64,000 bases of DNA from Pseudomonadota bacterium (GCA_021787615.1 JAJYLP010000007.1:1-64000); one strand, 5' to 3'. Positions 1-10,333 are shown, counted from the stretch's first letter. Notes: a model not told the origin generated them from the letters alone. A program made the numbers and translations.

Positions 1-1
1 C

Positions 2-226
2 CACAGCCGCTGGAAAGCGGCGCTATCGGCCGCCGCCCACCAGACCGTCGCCGCACGCTGGCGCAGCACCGTGCATGCCCTGAGGCTCGCAGAGCTGGAT
101 TACCGCGCGCTGTATTCGGCCGACGAGCTCGACATTCAGGCGCTACGCAGAGCGGCGCAGCGCATTGATGACCTCAAGCAGCTGCGTGCGGCGCTCGCCG
201 GAGAGCTCGACGGCCAGCCGGCCTGA
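2..226 (+). CDS. C-terminal end of an unidentified protein (5' partial)
   Basis: Open frame from window start (HSRWKAALSAAAHQTVAARWRST...ELDGQPA*) to TGA at 224-226. Confidence 0.5.
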   Translation, partial: HSRWKAALSAAAHQTVAARWRSTVHALRLAELDYRALYSADELDIQALRRAAQRIDDLKQLRAALAGELDGQPA

Positions 227-241
227 CCGGCCGGCTGGCCG
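211..241. terminator. GC-rich inverted repeat between convergent genes, possible bidirectional terminator
   Basis: cggccagccgg / ccggctggccg hairpin just after the stop of the partial CDS and before the ggt stop. Confidence 0.45.
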
Positions 242-255
242 GCTGGCCGTCGAAC

Positions 256-2046
256 TCAGTAGCCTGCGGCGAGACCTGCGGGCAGGCGCCGGTCATTGGC
301 GCCCTCGAGCATGTGGGTGCGCGGATTGACCACGATGGCTTCATCGGCGCCCCAGGACTTGATTATCTTGAAGCGGTAGCCCATCGCGCGCAGCCGCCGC
401 TCGACGCTCGGGCTCATCAGGCCGGGCTCGGCGAACACCACATCCGGATACCACTGCTGGTGCACCCGCGGCGCATTCACCGCCTGCTGCACGTTCATGC
501 CGAAGTCCGCGACGTTGAGAAAGCTCTCCAGCGTCGTCGAGATGATCGTCGAGCCGCCGGGGCTGCCGGTCACCATGAACAGCCGCTTGCCGCGCAGCAC
601 AATGGTCGGAGCCATCGAGCTCAACGGCCGCTTGCCAGGCTCGACCTGGTTGGCCTTGCCCTGCACCAGGCCGAAGGAGTTCGGCACGCCGGGCTTGGAG
701 GTGAAGTCATCCATCTCGTTGTTGAGGAAGAAACCGGTGTCGCCGGCGATCTGCCCGAGCCCGAACAGGTAGTTGATCGTGTAGGTCACTCCCACCGCGT
801 TGCCATGCCTGTCGACGATGGAGTAGTCCGTGGTGTCGGTGCCCTCATAAGGGCCGAGGCTGCCCTTCACGTCGACGGAAGGCGTGGCGGCATCTGGGCG
901 GATGGTGGCGCGCAGCTTTGCCGCATGCTGCGCCGAGAGCAGCCGGTCGATCGGGTTGTGCACGAAGGCCGGATCGCCGAGATACGTGTTGCGATCCGCA
1001 AAAGCGCGCCGCTCGGCTTCAACCAGGTAGTGCAGGCTGTCGACCGAGCCGTAGCCCCACTTGGAGAACGGATACGGCTTGATAATCTGCAGGATCTCGC
1101 AGATGGTCACCCCGCCGGAGCTCGGCGGCGGATCGGAGACAAGGGTGTAGCCGTGATAGCCGCACTCGACCGGTTTCGCCCACTGCACCGTGTAATCGGC
1201 CAGGTCTTTCATCGACAGAATGCCGCCGTGCGTGCGGCTCGCCGCCACGATCGCGCGGGCAATCGGCCCGTGATAGAACCCGCGGCTGCCCTCACGGGAG
1301 ATCATCTCCAGTGTGCGTGCGAGCTGCGGCTGGCGCAGCCGCTCGCCGGCGACGTACGGCTTGCCGTGGTTGAGGAAGATCGCTGCGACGTTCTTGTGCC
1401 TGGCGAAGTCCTTCACGCGGGCATTGAGGATTCTGACGTCACCCTGCTCGAGCACGTATCCCTCGCGTGCGAGGCGGATGGCCGGGGCCATGACCTTCTC
1501 GCGACTCATGGTGCCGTACTCGCGCAGCGCCGTGTCGAGCCCCAGCACCGTGCCTGGCACGCCGACCGAGAGGTACGTCTTGGTGCTGCGCCCCGGCACG
1601 ACTTGCCCCTTGGCATTCTGATACATCGTCGGGGTGGCTTTCAGCGGCGCCTTTTCCCGGAAATCAAGAAAGAGATTCCGGCCGCTCGCCAGGTGGACCA
1701 CCATGAAGCCGCCGCCGCCGATATTCCCGCAGCACGGATGCACCACTGCGAGGGCATAGCCCACTGCCACCGCCGCGTCGATCGCGTTGCCGCCCTCTTT
1801 GAGGATTTTCACCCCGACCTCGGTCGCGAGGTGCTGCGAGCTCACCACCATGGCGTGCCGCGCGAGTACCGGATGATCGTGCGCCAGCGCCGCCACGGTG
1901 GTCGGCGGCGCGCTTGAATCAAGCGCTTCCGGGGAAATCGCGTTCCTCGAGCCGGCGCCCGCGGCGGCCTGAGCTGCCGGCAGCGCCGCGAGAGCGGCCG
2001 CCGCCATCCACACCAGATGAGCCTTGCGCATGTGCATCACGTTCAT
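256..2046 (-). CDS. ggt: Gamma-glutamyltransferase
   Basis: 596 aa with signal peptide; NIGGGGFMVVH, GTDTTDYSIVD nucleophile-Thr region, RPLSSMAPTIV and GSPGG motifs. Confidence 0.93.
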   Translation of the reverse strand: MNVMHMRKAHLVWMAAAALAALPAAQAAAGAGSRNAISPEALDSSAPPTTVAALAHDHPVLARHAMVVSSQHLATEVGVKILKEGGNAIDAAVAVGYALAVVHPCCGNIGGGGFMVVHLASGRNLFLDFREKAPLKATPTMYQNAKGQVVPGRSTKTYLSVGVPGTVLGLDTALREYGTMSREKVMAPAIRLAREGYVLEQGDVRILNARVKDFARHKNVAAIFLNHGKPYVAGERLRQPQLARTLEMISREGSRGFYHGPIARAIVAASRTHGGILSMKDLADYTVQWAKPVECGYHGYTLVSDPPPSSGGVTICEILQIIKPYPFSKWGYGSVDSLHYLVEAERRAFADRNTYLGDPAFVHNPIDRLLSAQHAAKLRATIRPDAATPSVDVKGSLGPYEGTDTTDYSIVDRHGNAVGVTYTINYLFGLGQIAGDTGFFLNNEMDDFTSKPGVPNSFGLVQGKANQVEPGKRPLSSMAPTIVLRGKRLFMVTGSPGGSTIISTTLESFLNVADFGMNVQQAVNAPRVHQQWYPDVVFAEPGLMSPSVERRLRAMGYRFKIIKSWGADEAIVVNPRTHMLEGANDRRLPAGLAAGY

Positions 2047-2092
2047 CCTATTGCATCGTTCACGAATGAGTCAGTCTTGCAGATCACGGCCA

Positions 2093-4864
2093 TCAGTTCC
2101 AGCGGTATGCCACCGTCCCGTAGTAGTACGCGCCACTGAAGCCGAATGGCGAGGAGAACGGATAGGCGAAAATGCCCGTGAAGTTATTGAGATTGTTATT
2201 GCGCTGCGGGTAGGTATTGCCGACGTTATTGCTCCCCACCGTCAGCATCCAGCCCGACCGATGATAGGACAGGCTGGCATCGAGGATGAGGCGCGCGCCG
2301 AAGGTCTGGTCGTACTTCGGGCCGTTGTTGCTGATGCTGCTCCACTGCCCGTAGCGGGTGAGCTGGCTGTGCGCGACCCAGTGGCCGACGTTCCAATCCG
2401 CCAGGATATACGCCTTGGTCAGCGGCGCAGCCGAGGTGAGGAAGCCCGCCTCCTGTCGATTGACGATGGGCAGCACCAGTCCTTGCAGAGCGTCCTGCGG
2501 CGGGTTGGGCGCAATGCCGGTGATCTCGGTCTTGTTGTAGTTCACTCCGGCGCTCAAGGCCAGCTGCGACGCGGCGAGCGGCACCGTGTAGTGCGCCACG
2601 AAATCCCCGCCGCGCGTGCGCGTATCCACTCCGTTGTAGAAGAAGGCGCCGCCATCGACGAACGGGATGCCCACAGACGTGAGGTAATTCTGCACCGCCG
2701 CGCCGGTGAGATCGCCGCTGAGGACGATGCGGTGCGCAATCGAGATCTGGTAGGCATCGAGCGTCATGTACAGTCCGTCATGCGGCGTGATCACGAGGCC
2801 CACCGAGAAGCTGTGCGATTTCTCGGCCCTCAGGGGCTGCGCGCCGAGCGCCTTAGCGGCCGGATTGGTCACGGGGAACTGACGGATGTTGTACGGGACG
2901 TTGTTGATGAAAAGGGTCGAGGTGTTCGAGTAGTACTCCTGCTGCAGCGTCGGGGCGAGGAAGCCAGACGCCGCGGTTCCGCGCACGGCAACCACTTTAT
3001 TGAACGCGTAGCGCCCCGACAGATCGTAGGTGGTGGCACCGCCGAAATCGCTGTACTGCGACCGGCGCACCGCGAATTCCGTCGAGAGAGCCTTGGTCCA
3101 GTTGCTCTCGAGATCGAGGTAGACCGCGCGGCTGTTGCGCGAATGCGAGCCGGCATCGAGCGGCGTGTAGCCGGGGAAAACCTGGGCTCCCGCGCCGGCA
3201 TAGGATTGCGGCTCGCCCTGGTAGACGGTGAACTTGTCGCTTTCGTAGTCCACGCCCCAGGCGACCAGCAGGCCGTTCTGCACCCAGCTCGGGTTGAAGA
3301 CCCGCTTGAAGTCGGCGTTCGCCACGCTCTGGCGGATCTTGTTCATGCCGATGTAAAAGTTGGTCGGCGAGGCGCTGCCGAGCGAGAAATTGAAGGTATC
3401 CGCGGTGTTGAGCTTCCAGGAGTTCCCGCCGGTATCGGCGCTGATGTCGTAATGCCAGCCGAACACCGTGCCGCGCACGCCGAGCACCTCCTGGTCGTCG
3501 AACAGGCTGCTCGCTTCAATCGGCAGGAAGCCGTGCGGATAGACCGCAACCGCGGCAGGCTGGGAGCTCTTGTACTGCGACAGCGCTCGGTAGAAGCCGC
3601 CCGCCCACACGTTGCTGTGGTTCACGATGGTGAAGCCGTACAGATGCGCTTCGGGACTGAAGTCATACTGCATGTTGATCGCGGCCTGCAGGGTGTGCTC
3701 GTCCGGCAGTCCGTAGTGGACCGTGGTGTGGCCGTAGAGCGGATCGCCAGGGAAGCGAAAATCCGGATTGGCGCGATTGGTCGACCCCTGGCGGGTGCCG
3801 TTCAGGCTCACGCGCACCCAGCCCTTGCTGCCGAGCGCCACACCGTCATCAACCCCGCCCGTCACGGTTCGGCCGTCGCCTTTGATGTATTGCCCCGCCG
3901 ACAGGAATGACGAGCCGCCCCGGGGGCCTTTCTTGAGGATGATATTGATGACGCCCGCGATGGCGCCCGAGCCGTACTGCGCCGCCGCGCCATCGCGCAG
4001 CACTTCGATGTGGTCGATGGCGTTGATGGGAATGGCGCCGAGATCGACCGGTGAGGAGCCGCGGCCGAATTCGCCGTCGACGTTGGTGATCGCGGTATCA
4101 TGGACCCGCTTGCCGTTGATGAGCACCAGGGTCTCGTTCGGCGACAGGCCGCGCAGCTGCGCCGGCTCAGAGGCGTCCGTCGCATCGGTGATCGTCGACT
4201 GCGGGAAATTGAACGACGGCAGCAGCACGCTGAGGGCGGAATTCAGATTCGTTGCGCCGGTCGCGGCCAGCTCAGTCGGGGTCACCACGTCGATGGGCGA
4301 AAGCGAGGTCGCCTCCGTCACACCGACCTCTCGCGTGCCGGTGACGATCACGGTGTGCAATGCGGAGCGGGCCCGGGGAATGCTGAGTGCGGCCTGGCTC
4401 GGCGGCGGCGGGTCGGCGGCCGGATCGGCCGCAGCGCTGGCCGGGGAGTCCGCGGCAGGATCGGCGGCGGGGTCGGGGTGAGCGAAGCTCGCCGCGATCA
4501 GCCGCGGCGGATCGGCTCTCGAGGCGAGCGTGCCGACCGGCGGCGCGCCGGGCTGGCGGATCTCGATGACCTGCGCGTTCAGCCGGCGGTAGGTCAGGTG
4601 CGTGCCGCCGAGCATGTGCTGCAGCGCATAATCGATGGTGACGTCGCCCCGCACGGCGGGCGCCTTGTGGCCGTCGGTGAGCCTGGAGAAGAAGATGATC
4701 TGGATGCCGCTCTGGCGCGCCAGCTCCTGCAGCGCCGCGGAGAGCGGCTGGCTGCTGATCGCGAGATTGAAGGTTCTCGTCGTGCCCGCCGCCGCCCACG
4801 GGGCGCTCGAGAGCAGGCAGATCAGCGCGGCAAGCACGGAAATCACGGACCATCGGCGATGCAT
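2093..4864 (-). CDS. TonB-dependent receptor with N-terminal secretin/TonB short (STN) domain
   Basis: 923 aa; signal peptide, STN domain (LSAALQELARQSGIQIIF), plug (LRGLSPNETLVLINGKRVHD, VEVLRDGAAAQYGSGAIAGVINIILKK), C-terminal aromatic beta-strand. Confidence 0.93.
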   Translation of the reverse strand: MHRRWSVISVLAALICLLSSAPWAAAGTTRTFNLAISSQPLSAALQELARQSGIQIIFFSRLTDGHKAPAVRGDVTIDYALQHMLGGTHLTYRRLNAQVIEIRQPGAPPVGTLASRADPPRLIAASFAHPDPAADPAADSPASAAADPAADPPPPSQAALSIPRARSALHTVIVTGTREVGVTEATSLSPIDVVTPTELAATGATNLNSALSVLLPSFNFPQSTITDATDASEPAQLRGLSPNETLVLINGKRVHDTAITNVDGEFGRGSSPVDLGAIPINAIDHIEVLRDGAAAQYGSGAIAGVINIILKKGPRGGSSFLSAGQYIKGDGRTVTGGVDDGVALGSKGWVRVSLNGTRQGSTNRANPDFRFPGDPLYGHTTVHYGLPDEHTLQAAINMQYDFSPEAHLYGFTIVNHSNVWAGGFYRALSQYKSSQPAAVAVYPHGFLPIEASSLFDDQEVLGVRGTVFGWHYDISADTGGNSWKLNTADTFNFSLGSASPTNFYIGMNKIRQSVANADFKRVFNPSWVQNGLLVAWGVDYESDKFTVYQGEPQSYAGAGAQVFPGYTPLDAGSHSRNSRAVYLDLESNWTKALSTEFAVRRSQYSDFGGATTYDLSGRYAFNKVVAVRGTAASGFLAPTLQQEYYSNTSTLFINNVPYNIRQFPVTNPAAKALGAQPLRAEKSHSFSVGLVITPHDGLYMTLDAYQISIAHRIVLSGDLTGAAVQNYLTSVGIPFVDGGAFFYNGVDTRTRGGDFVAHYTVPLAASQLALSAGVNYNKTEITGIAPNPPQDALQGLVLPIVNRQEAGFLTSAAPLTKAYILADWNVGHWVAHSQLTRYGQWSSISNNGPKYDQTFGARLILDASLSYHRSGWMLTVGSNNVGNTYPQRNNNLNNFTGIFAYPFSSPFGFSGAYYYGTVAYRWN

Positions 4865-4975
4865 GGCAAACTCCCCCGTTGACGAACTGGCGGCGATAAT
4901 CGTTGTCTTAAGGTAGAGTGCCTCTGGCCGCGATTGACCCCCCGCGGCGGGAAAAAATAATCGGTCTGGCCGTGC

Positions 4976-6196
4976 TCAACGATGAGATGGGTTCACGCGT
5001 GCCTGAGCGCCGCTCATCCCTGGTGGTCGAGCCGGCTGCAGCGTCACGATGCTCGTCCCGTCGCTCCCGCGGCGGATCACCACGCCGGGCACGTCGGAGA
5101 GAAACTCGAGCAGCGAGCGCGAATCGTCCAGCTGAATGACACCGGTGACCTGCCGCTCGCGCAGCGCGAGGCTGTCGATCACAATGTGCTGATTGCCGTC
5201 CCGGTCGAGCTCATCGACCACCTCCCCGAGGGGCCGATGCTCGAACACCAGCTGCCCGCGCGTCCAGGCGGTGGTCGCGGTGAGGTCACGGACCGGCCGG
5301 GGCGCACTCACCCCGTGCGGGGTGATGAACACCCGCTGCGCAACCCCGAGAATCAGCGCACCCGCAGGCGCCGGGAATCGCTCGAGCCGGGGCGCGACAC
5401 CCGGCGCGCGACCGGCGCCCGGCGCGAACAGTGCCGCCCGCACCGGTGCTCTGGCCTGCGCGGCGCTCATGACCGCCACGCGACCCTGAAGCACGGTCAC
5501 CGCGGCGTCCTGGGCAAGCAGATCGATGTTGAATTCCGTGCCGATGGCACGGACCACTTCGCCGTCGGCGTGCACGTCGAACGGCCGGGCCGGATCGTGG
5601 CTGACCTGGAAGAGAGCCTCGCCGCGCAGCAGATGGATGACCCGGCGGTGCCTGCGCAGTTCGACTTCGACGGCAGAGGCGGAATTCAGGGTCACCCGGG
5701 AACCATCCGCGAGCAGAATCGAGCGCTGCTCACCGGGGTGTGTCCGGTAGATCTGCGCCCCGCGCGGCAGCCACAGCCACCCCGCAAGCGCCGCGGCGAG
5801 CAGCGCCGCGGCGGCAGCGATGCCCGCGCGAAGACGCGCGCGCGGCTGTCCGGACTGACGCACCTCAGGGTGCCGGGGATCCGGTGCCGGGCACGCCCTT
5901 GCATCCGTCGGACTGAGCGCGACGGGTTCCAGCGAGACCCGGGCGGTGCGGATCAGGGCCTCGGCGGGGGTGTCCGGCCAGCGCACCGTGTCGGCGCGCA
6001 GCACCCTCATCAGCCGCTCGATCCGCAGGTAGGCCTCAATCCGCTCCGGCGAGCGCGCCACCCATGTGAGGAATTCGCGCCGATCGGCCGGCGTTGCGCC
6101 CTCGCCGTGCAGCAGCACCCACCACTGGGTCGCCTCCTCGCCCCACAGCTGGCTGCGGTCCGTTGAACGCATCAGGTCATTCATCGAGCACGCCAC
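4976..6196 (-). CDS. FecR-type anti-sigma/regulator protein
   Basis: DUF4880-like N-terminus (WVLLHGEGATPADRREFLTWVARSPERIEAYLR), TM segment, FecR domain (YRTHPGEQRSILLADGSRVTLNSAS). Confidence 0.9.
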   Translation of the reverse strand: MACSMNDLMRSTDRSQLWGEEATQWWVLLHGEGATPADRREFLTWVARSPERIEAYLRIERLMRVLRADTVRWPDTPAEALIRTARVSLEPVALSPTDARACPAPDPRHPEVRQSGQPRARLRAGIAAAAALLAAALAGWLWLPRGAQIYRTHPGEQRSILLADGSRVTLNSASAVEVELRRHRRVIHLLRGEALFQVSHDPARPFDVHADGEVVRAIGTEFNIDLLAQDAAVTVLQGRVAVMSAAQARAPVRAALFAPGAGRAPGVAPRLERFPAPAGALILGVAQRVFITPHGVSAPRPVRDLTATTAWTRGQLVFEHRPLGEVVDELDRDGNQHIVIDSLALRERQVTGVIQLDDSRSLLEFLSDVPGVVIRRGSDGTSIVTLQPARPPGMSGAQARVNPSHR

Positions 6197-6677
6197 GCAA
6201 TTGTTCGTAACCGCGCGCCAGATAACGCCGCACCTGGCGCAGGGTCAACTCCAGCTCCTGCGCGATCTGCTTGTAGGAATGCTCGTCGCGCAGCCGCAGC
6301 AGCACCACCGCGCGCATCATGGGGGACATCTGCTCGAGCTGCTGGTTCAGCCGTTGCTCGGACAGCGTGGCGTCGACGGCGAGCTCCGGCAAGCACTCAT
6401 CGACCGGCGTATCGCTCTCATCCGGGCAGAAGCTCTCCATCGGCGGGTATTCGCGCCGCCACTCGGCTACGACGTGTCCGGCCACGCGCAGCAGGTACGC
6501 CTGGGGGTTGCGCACCTGCAGCAGGTCCGGAGCGCGCAGCAGCCGCAGATAGATCTCCTGCGCCAGGTCCTCGACCTCGACCGTCGAGCGCACGCGCCGG
6601 CCGAGAAACTGCATCAGGCTGCGGTTCCAACGCTGGCGCCACCCGACCAGCACGGTCGCGTTCGTCATGCTCGCCAA
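6177..6677 (-). CDS. RNA polymerase ECF sigma factor, FecI type
   Basis: 166 aa; sigma region 2 (VEDLAQEIYLRLLRAPDL) and region 4 (LRDEHSYKQIAQELELTLRQVRRYLARG); overlaps the fecR-like start. Confidence 0.92.
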   Translation of the reverse strand: MASMTNATVLVGWRQRWNRSLMQFLGRRVRSTVEVEDLAQEIYLRLLRAPDLLQVRNPQAYLLRVAGHVVAEWRREYPPMESFCPDESDTPVDECLPELAVDATLSEQRLNQQLEQMSPMMRAVVLLRLRDEHSYKQIAQELELTLRQVRRYLARGYEQLRGVLDE

Positions 6678-6982
6678 AGTCCTCCGCGATATCGCGGGTC
6701 TCCAGGAGTAATAGAGCAGCGCCGCAGCAGTATGGCCCCCTCGCGCGCTCAGGATCGGCGCGCAGTCGCGGCCAAGCTAGCGGAAACCGAAGAAGCTGGC
6801 AATCGCCCCCCCCTGAGCCATCAATTCCGGGAGGATGATTGTCCGCGCGCCGCCAGCCCGCCGGATCGCCCGACCCCCGCAGCAGGCAGTGCGGTCGCGC
6901 CTCACGTGCAGGCTGCGCCGGCGTGTCACGCGTTGATCGAGCCGGTACACTGCGGAAAAACCACGCGTACCAGGGGGGAATC

Positions 6983-8794
6983 ATGCTTCGCGCGCTCAAC
7001 CTGATCGCATTCTGCGCCGTGCTCGTGATCGGCGCGCCGCCACCGGCTGCGACCGCTGCAGCGTCCGCGAACGTGGCGAGCGTCGCCCTGCATCGGCTAT
7101 TCCGCGCCGAATGGCAGCGGGAAATGCGTGAGCATCCGCTCGAAGCCTCCGCCGACGGCTTTCATCAGTACGACGGGTCATGGGCGAATGAGAGCCTGAC
7201 GAATCTCGCCCGCGAGCACCAGGAGGACCTCGAGGCGCTCAAGCGCCTCGCGGTCGTCGATCGCAGCCAGCTCGACCGGCAGGACCGCATCAGCTACGAC
7301 CTGTTCAGGTACCGCTACGAGATCCGGGTCCAGGGGTACGACCTGAAGACCTATCTGATGCCGATGAACGAGCTGTGGGGGATTCAGACGCTGCGGACCC
7401 TCACCCACACCCTGCGCTTGCGGACCCTCGCCGACTACCGTCACTACATCGAGCGCCTGCGCACGATCATGCCCTACATGGACCAGACCATCGCGCTGCT
7501 GCGGCAGGGCGTCAAGGACGGCATGACCGAACCACGGGTCGTGATGCAGGGCGTGCCGGCCCAGATCGCCGCCAACATCGTATCCCGCCCGGCGGCGAGC
7601 CCCTTCTACGCGCCGTTCAGAAACATGCCCTCGCTCATCCCAGCCGCCGAGCAGGCGCGGCTGCGCGCCGAGGCCAAAGCCGCGATCGCCCAGGTGGTCA
7701 CGCCGGCCTATCGCAAGTTGCAGCAGTACTTCGACCACGACTATCTGCCGCACTGCCGCGCGAGCATCGCCGCCGAAGCGCTGCCGGATGGCAAGGCCTA
7801 CTACGCCTACATGGTACGCAAGTACACCACCACGGACCTGACGCCGCACGAGATCCATCAGATCGGCCTGAAGCGCGTCGCCGAGATCCACGCGCAGATG
7901 CAGCGCGTGTTCGACCAGATCGGCTTCAAGGGCACGTACAAGGAGTTCGTGCACTATCTGCGCACCAACCCGCGCTTCTATTACAAGCGCCCCGCGCACC
8001 TGCTCGAGGCCTACCGTGCCGCCGCCATGCGCGTCAACCCGCTGCTGGTGAGGTACTTTCCCATCTGGATCCTGCCGCGCGTGCCCTATGGCGTGCGGGC
8101 AATCCCCGCCTCGCTCGCGCCGGACACCTATCCGGCCTACTCGGTGCCGCCGGCCGGCGACGGCAGCGTCGCGGGCTACATCGCGGTCAACCTCTACAAG
8201 CCGCAGAGCCGGCCGAAATACGACATCCAGGTGCTGGTCTGCCACGAGGGCCGCCCGGGCCATCAGCTGCAGATTCCGATCGCCATGGCGCTGAAGGGCC
8301 TGCCGCAATTCCGCCGCTTCGACTATTACAGCTCCTACGGGGAGGGCTGGGCGCTCTACACCGAGTCGCTGTGCGGGCAGATGGGCCTCTACAACAATCC
8401 CTACTCCAAGTTTGGTTACCTCGACTGGCAGATGTGGCGGGCGGTACGCCTAGTGGTAGACACCGGCATCCACTCCGAGGGCTGGACCCGTGCGCAGGCG
8501 GTGCGCTATTTCGAGAACAACACCGCGCTCAGCACTCAGAACATCAACACCGAGGTCGACCGCTACATCGCCTGGCCCGGTCAGGCGCTGTCCTACATGA
8601 TCGGTCAGATGGACATCTTCCATCTGCGCCAGAAGGCCGAGCGGGTCCTTGGCCCGAAGTTCAACATCAAGGACTTCCACGCCGCGATCCTCGAGCACGG
8701 CGCCCTGCCGCTCACCATCCTCAATCACGTGATCGACCGCTGGATCCGCAACCGGCAGGTGGGTAAGCCCATGCGCCACTCGCTGGACATGTAG
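6983..8794 (+). CDS. DUF885 family protein (putative secreted peptidase)
   Basis: 603 aa with signal peptide; characteristic CHEGRPGHQLQ and YSSYGEGWALYTESL motifs. Confidence 0.9.
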   Translation: MLRALNLIAFCAVLVIGAPPPAATAAASANVASVALHRLFRAEWQREMREHPLEASADGFHQYDGSWANESLTNLAREHQEDLEALKRLAVVDRSQLDRQDRISYDLFRYRYEIRVQGYDLKTYLMPMNELWGIQTLRTLTHTLRLRTLADYRHYIERLRTIMPYMDQTIALLRQGVKDGMTEPRVVMQGVPAQIAANIVSRPAASPFYAPFRNMPSLIPAAEQARLRAEAKAAIAQVVTPAYRKLQQYFDHDYLPHCRASIAAEALPDGKAYYAYMVRKYTTTDLTPHEIHQIGLKRVAEIHAQMQRVFDQIGFKGTYKEFVHYLRTNPRFYYKRPAHLLEAYRAAAMRVNPLLVRYFPIWILPRVPYGVRAIPASLAPDTYPAYSVPPAGDGSVAGYIAVNLYKPQSRPKYDIQVLVCHEGRPGHQLQIPIAMALKGLPQFRRFDYYSSYGEGWALYTESLCGQMGLYNNPYSKFGYLDWQMWRAVRLVVDTGIHSEGWTRAQAVRYFENNTALSTQNINTEVDRYIAWPGQALSYMIGQMDIFHLRQKAERVLGPKFNIKDFHAAILEHGALPLTILNHVIDRWIRNRQVGKPMRHSLDM

Positions 8795-8808
8795 CCGTTC
8801 GCGCCCTG

Positions 8809-8830
8809 GGGGCGCCCGGCCGGGCGCCCC
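8809..8830. terminator. Perfect 22-bp palindrome, likely terminator stem
   Basis: GGGGCGCCCGGCCGGGCGCCCC just after the DUF885 stop; no obvious U-tract. Confidence 0.5.
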
Positions 8831-9073
8831 GGGCAGCGCCGGCATGAGGTGAATCGGCGGCTCACCGCCGCCGCGGACCTGTCGCCGGCCCTGCTCGTGG
8901 AATCCCCGTATGGCCGTTGTGGCTCTCGCCCGGATACCGTGTGCCGGGTCGGATCGCGCGCGGACGCCGTGCACCGCCGTCGGCAGACAGGACACCGAAG
9001 GAGGTCTATGCCACTTCAGCGGAACTCAACAGGAAATCGATGCGCCCACACGCCGGGCGACCCGGCCGCGGTG

Positions 9074-9349
9074 ATGGAGTCCGATATGTACTCGACTCTG
9101 GTTCTGCCACGTCTCAATCACTGGTACGTCCGGTGGGACTGCGGTGAACTGTTCGAGGTGACCGCCGTCAATGATGCGCTGCGCACGGTGCAGATCGAGA
9201 GCTTCGACGGCCATACCGAGGTACTCGATGCGAGCGAGTGGGCCGCACTGTCGGTTAGTCCGACGGAGCCGCCCGGCAATTGCCTGCATCATCCATCGGG
9301 CGAGAGGGCCAGGCGCCCGGTGATCTGGATCGAGCCGACGCTGGGATGA
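9074..9349 (+). CDS. Small hypothetical protein (possibly DUF6763-like)
   Basis: 91 aa; MESDMYSTLVLPRLNHWYVRWDCGELFEVTAVNDALRTVQIESFDGHTEVLD... Confidence 0.55.
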   Translation: MESDMYSTLVLPRLNHWYVRWDCGELFEVTAVNDALRTVQIESFDGHTEVLDASEWAALSVSPTEPPGNCLHHPSGERARRPVIWIEPTLG

Positions 9350-9398
9350 GCGCGGCAGCGACCGAAGCGGTTGCCGGGCGCGCATTCAAGGCCGCAGC

Positions 9399-10121
9399 GT
9401 GGCAGCGGCGTATCGGAGTCGTCACGTGGTCCAGTCAGTCGGTGAACGCGCACACGCGTACAGCGGATGTCAAGGCGCCTCATCCACGCGCCTTGCACCC
9501 ATTCAATTCACGCGCAGCGACCTGAGCAAGGCCGCGCTGCGCCGGTCGCCTCTGTATTCCGAGGAGCTCGGCATCAGCCTCGCCGCGGGGACCGACGCCG
9601 AGCAGTTCAAGCGGTTCCTCGCGAGCGTACTGCTCGGCGCACGGATCAGTGAAGCCATCGCCCGGCACACTTTCCTCAGCTTCGCGCGCCATCGCCTGCT
9701 GAGCCCGGCGCGGATCCTCGCCGCCGGCTGGGAAACTCTCGTCAAGCCGGTCCTCAGCGAGGGCGGTCATGTGCGCTACGACCACAAGACCGCGACCAAG
9801 ATCCTGCGCGATTGTATGATGCTGCAGGGGCAGTACCACGGCAGCCTGCGCCAGTTGCATGCCTCGGCGCGCGACTGTCGAGACCTCCAGACGCGCCGCG
9901 AGCGCTTCTATGGCCTCGGCCCGCTCACCGTCAATATCTTCCTGCGCGAGCGGCGGCCGTGGTGGGCCAAATCTGATCCCGAACCGCTGCCGTGCGTCAA
10001 GGCGGCCGCGCGCCTGCTCGCCATACCGCTCGAGCGCTACCGCCGCAAGAGCCTGGCGTTCGTGCGTCTCGAGGCCGGCCTGATACGCCACCGCCGAGAA
10101 CTGACGCCGACGCGACCCTGA
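9399..10121 (+). CDS. HhH-GPD/endonuclease III-like DNA repair protein (putative)
   Basis: Helix-hairpin-helix-like FYGLGPLTVNIFLRERRPWW and all-helical body; true start uncertain (may be downstream). Confidence 0.5.
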   Translation: MAAAYRSRHVVQSVGERAHAYSGCQGASSTRLAPIQFTRSDLSKAALRRSPLYSEELGISLAAGTDAEQFKRFLASVLLGARISEAIARHTFLSFARHRLLSPARILAAGWETLVKPVLSEGGHVRYDHKTATKILRDCMMLQGQYHGSLRQLHASARDCRDLQTRRERFYGLGPLTVNIFLRERRPWWAKSDPEPLPCVKAAARLLAIPLERYRRKSLAFVRLEAGLIRHRRELTPTRP

Positions 10122-10333
10122 GCTTGGTGCCTCGGACCGGCGCCGAAGGTTCCAACACCGATCTCTCTCCAGAGCCGCGCCGGCGGCGCGACGCGCCACG
10201 GCGCGCGGCGCGTGCCTCTTGCCACCCAACGGCCGCGCGCGCAGAATCCCCGGCACTAAACCAATTCGAACCAACGGGACCCAGTGAACGGGCCCTTGTG
10301 CCGTCTCTTGGGGTCGCAAACGAGGATTGCTCA

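Noticed and set aside
2024-3910. 628-aa plus-strand ORF opposite the TonB receptor gene (and similar long antisense ORFs such as 313..1917, 12047..13384, 38901..40409, 46931..48655)
   Set aside because: High-GC antisense artefacts: Arg/Ala/His-rich translations, no recognisable domains, fully overlapping well-supported genes
4390-4480. gcggcgggatcggcgg-like repeats
   Set aside because: Encode the Ala-Asp-Pro linker (DPAADPAADSPASAAADPAADPP) between STN and plug domains; ordinary low-complexity linker
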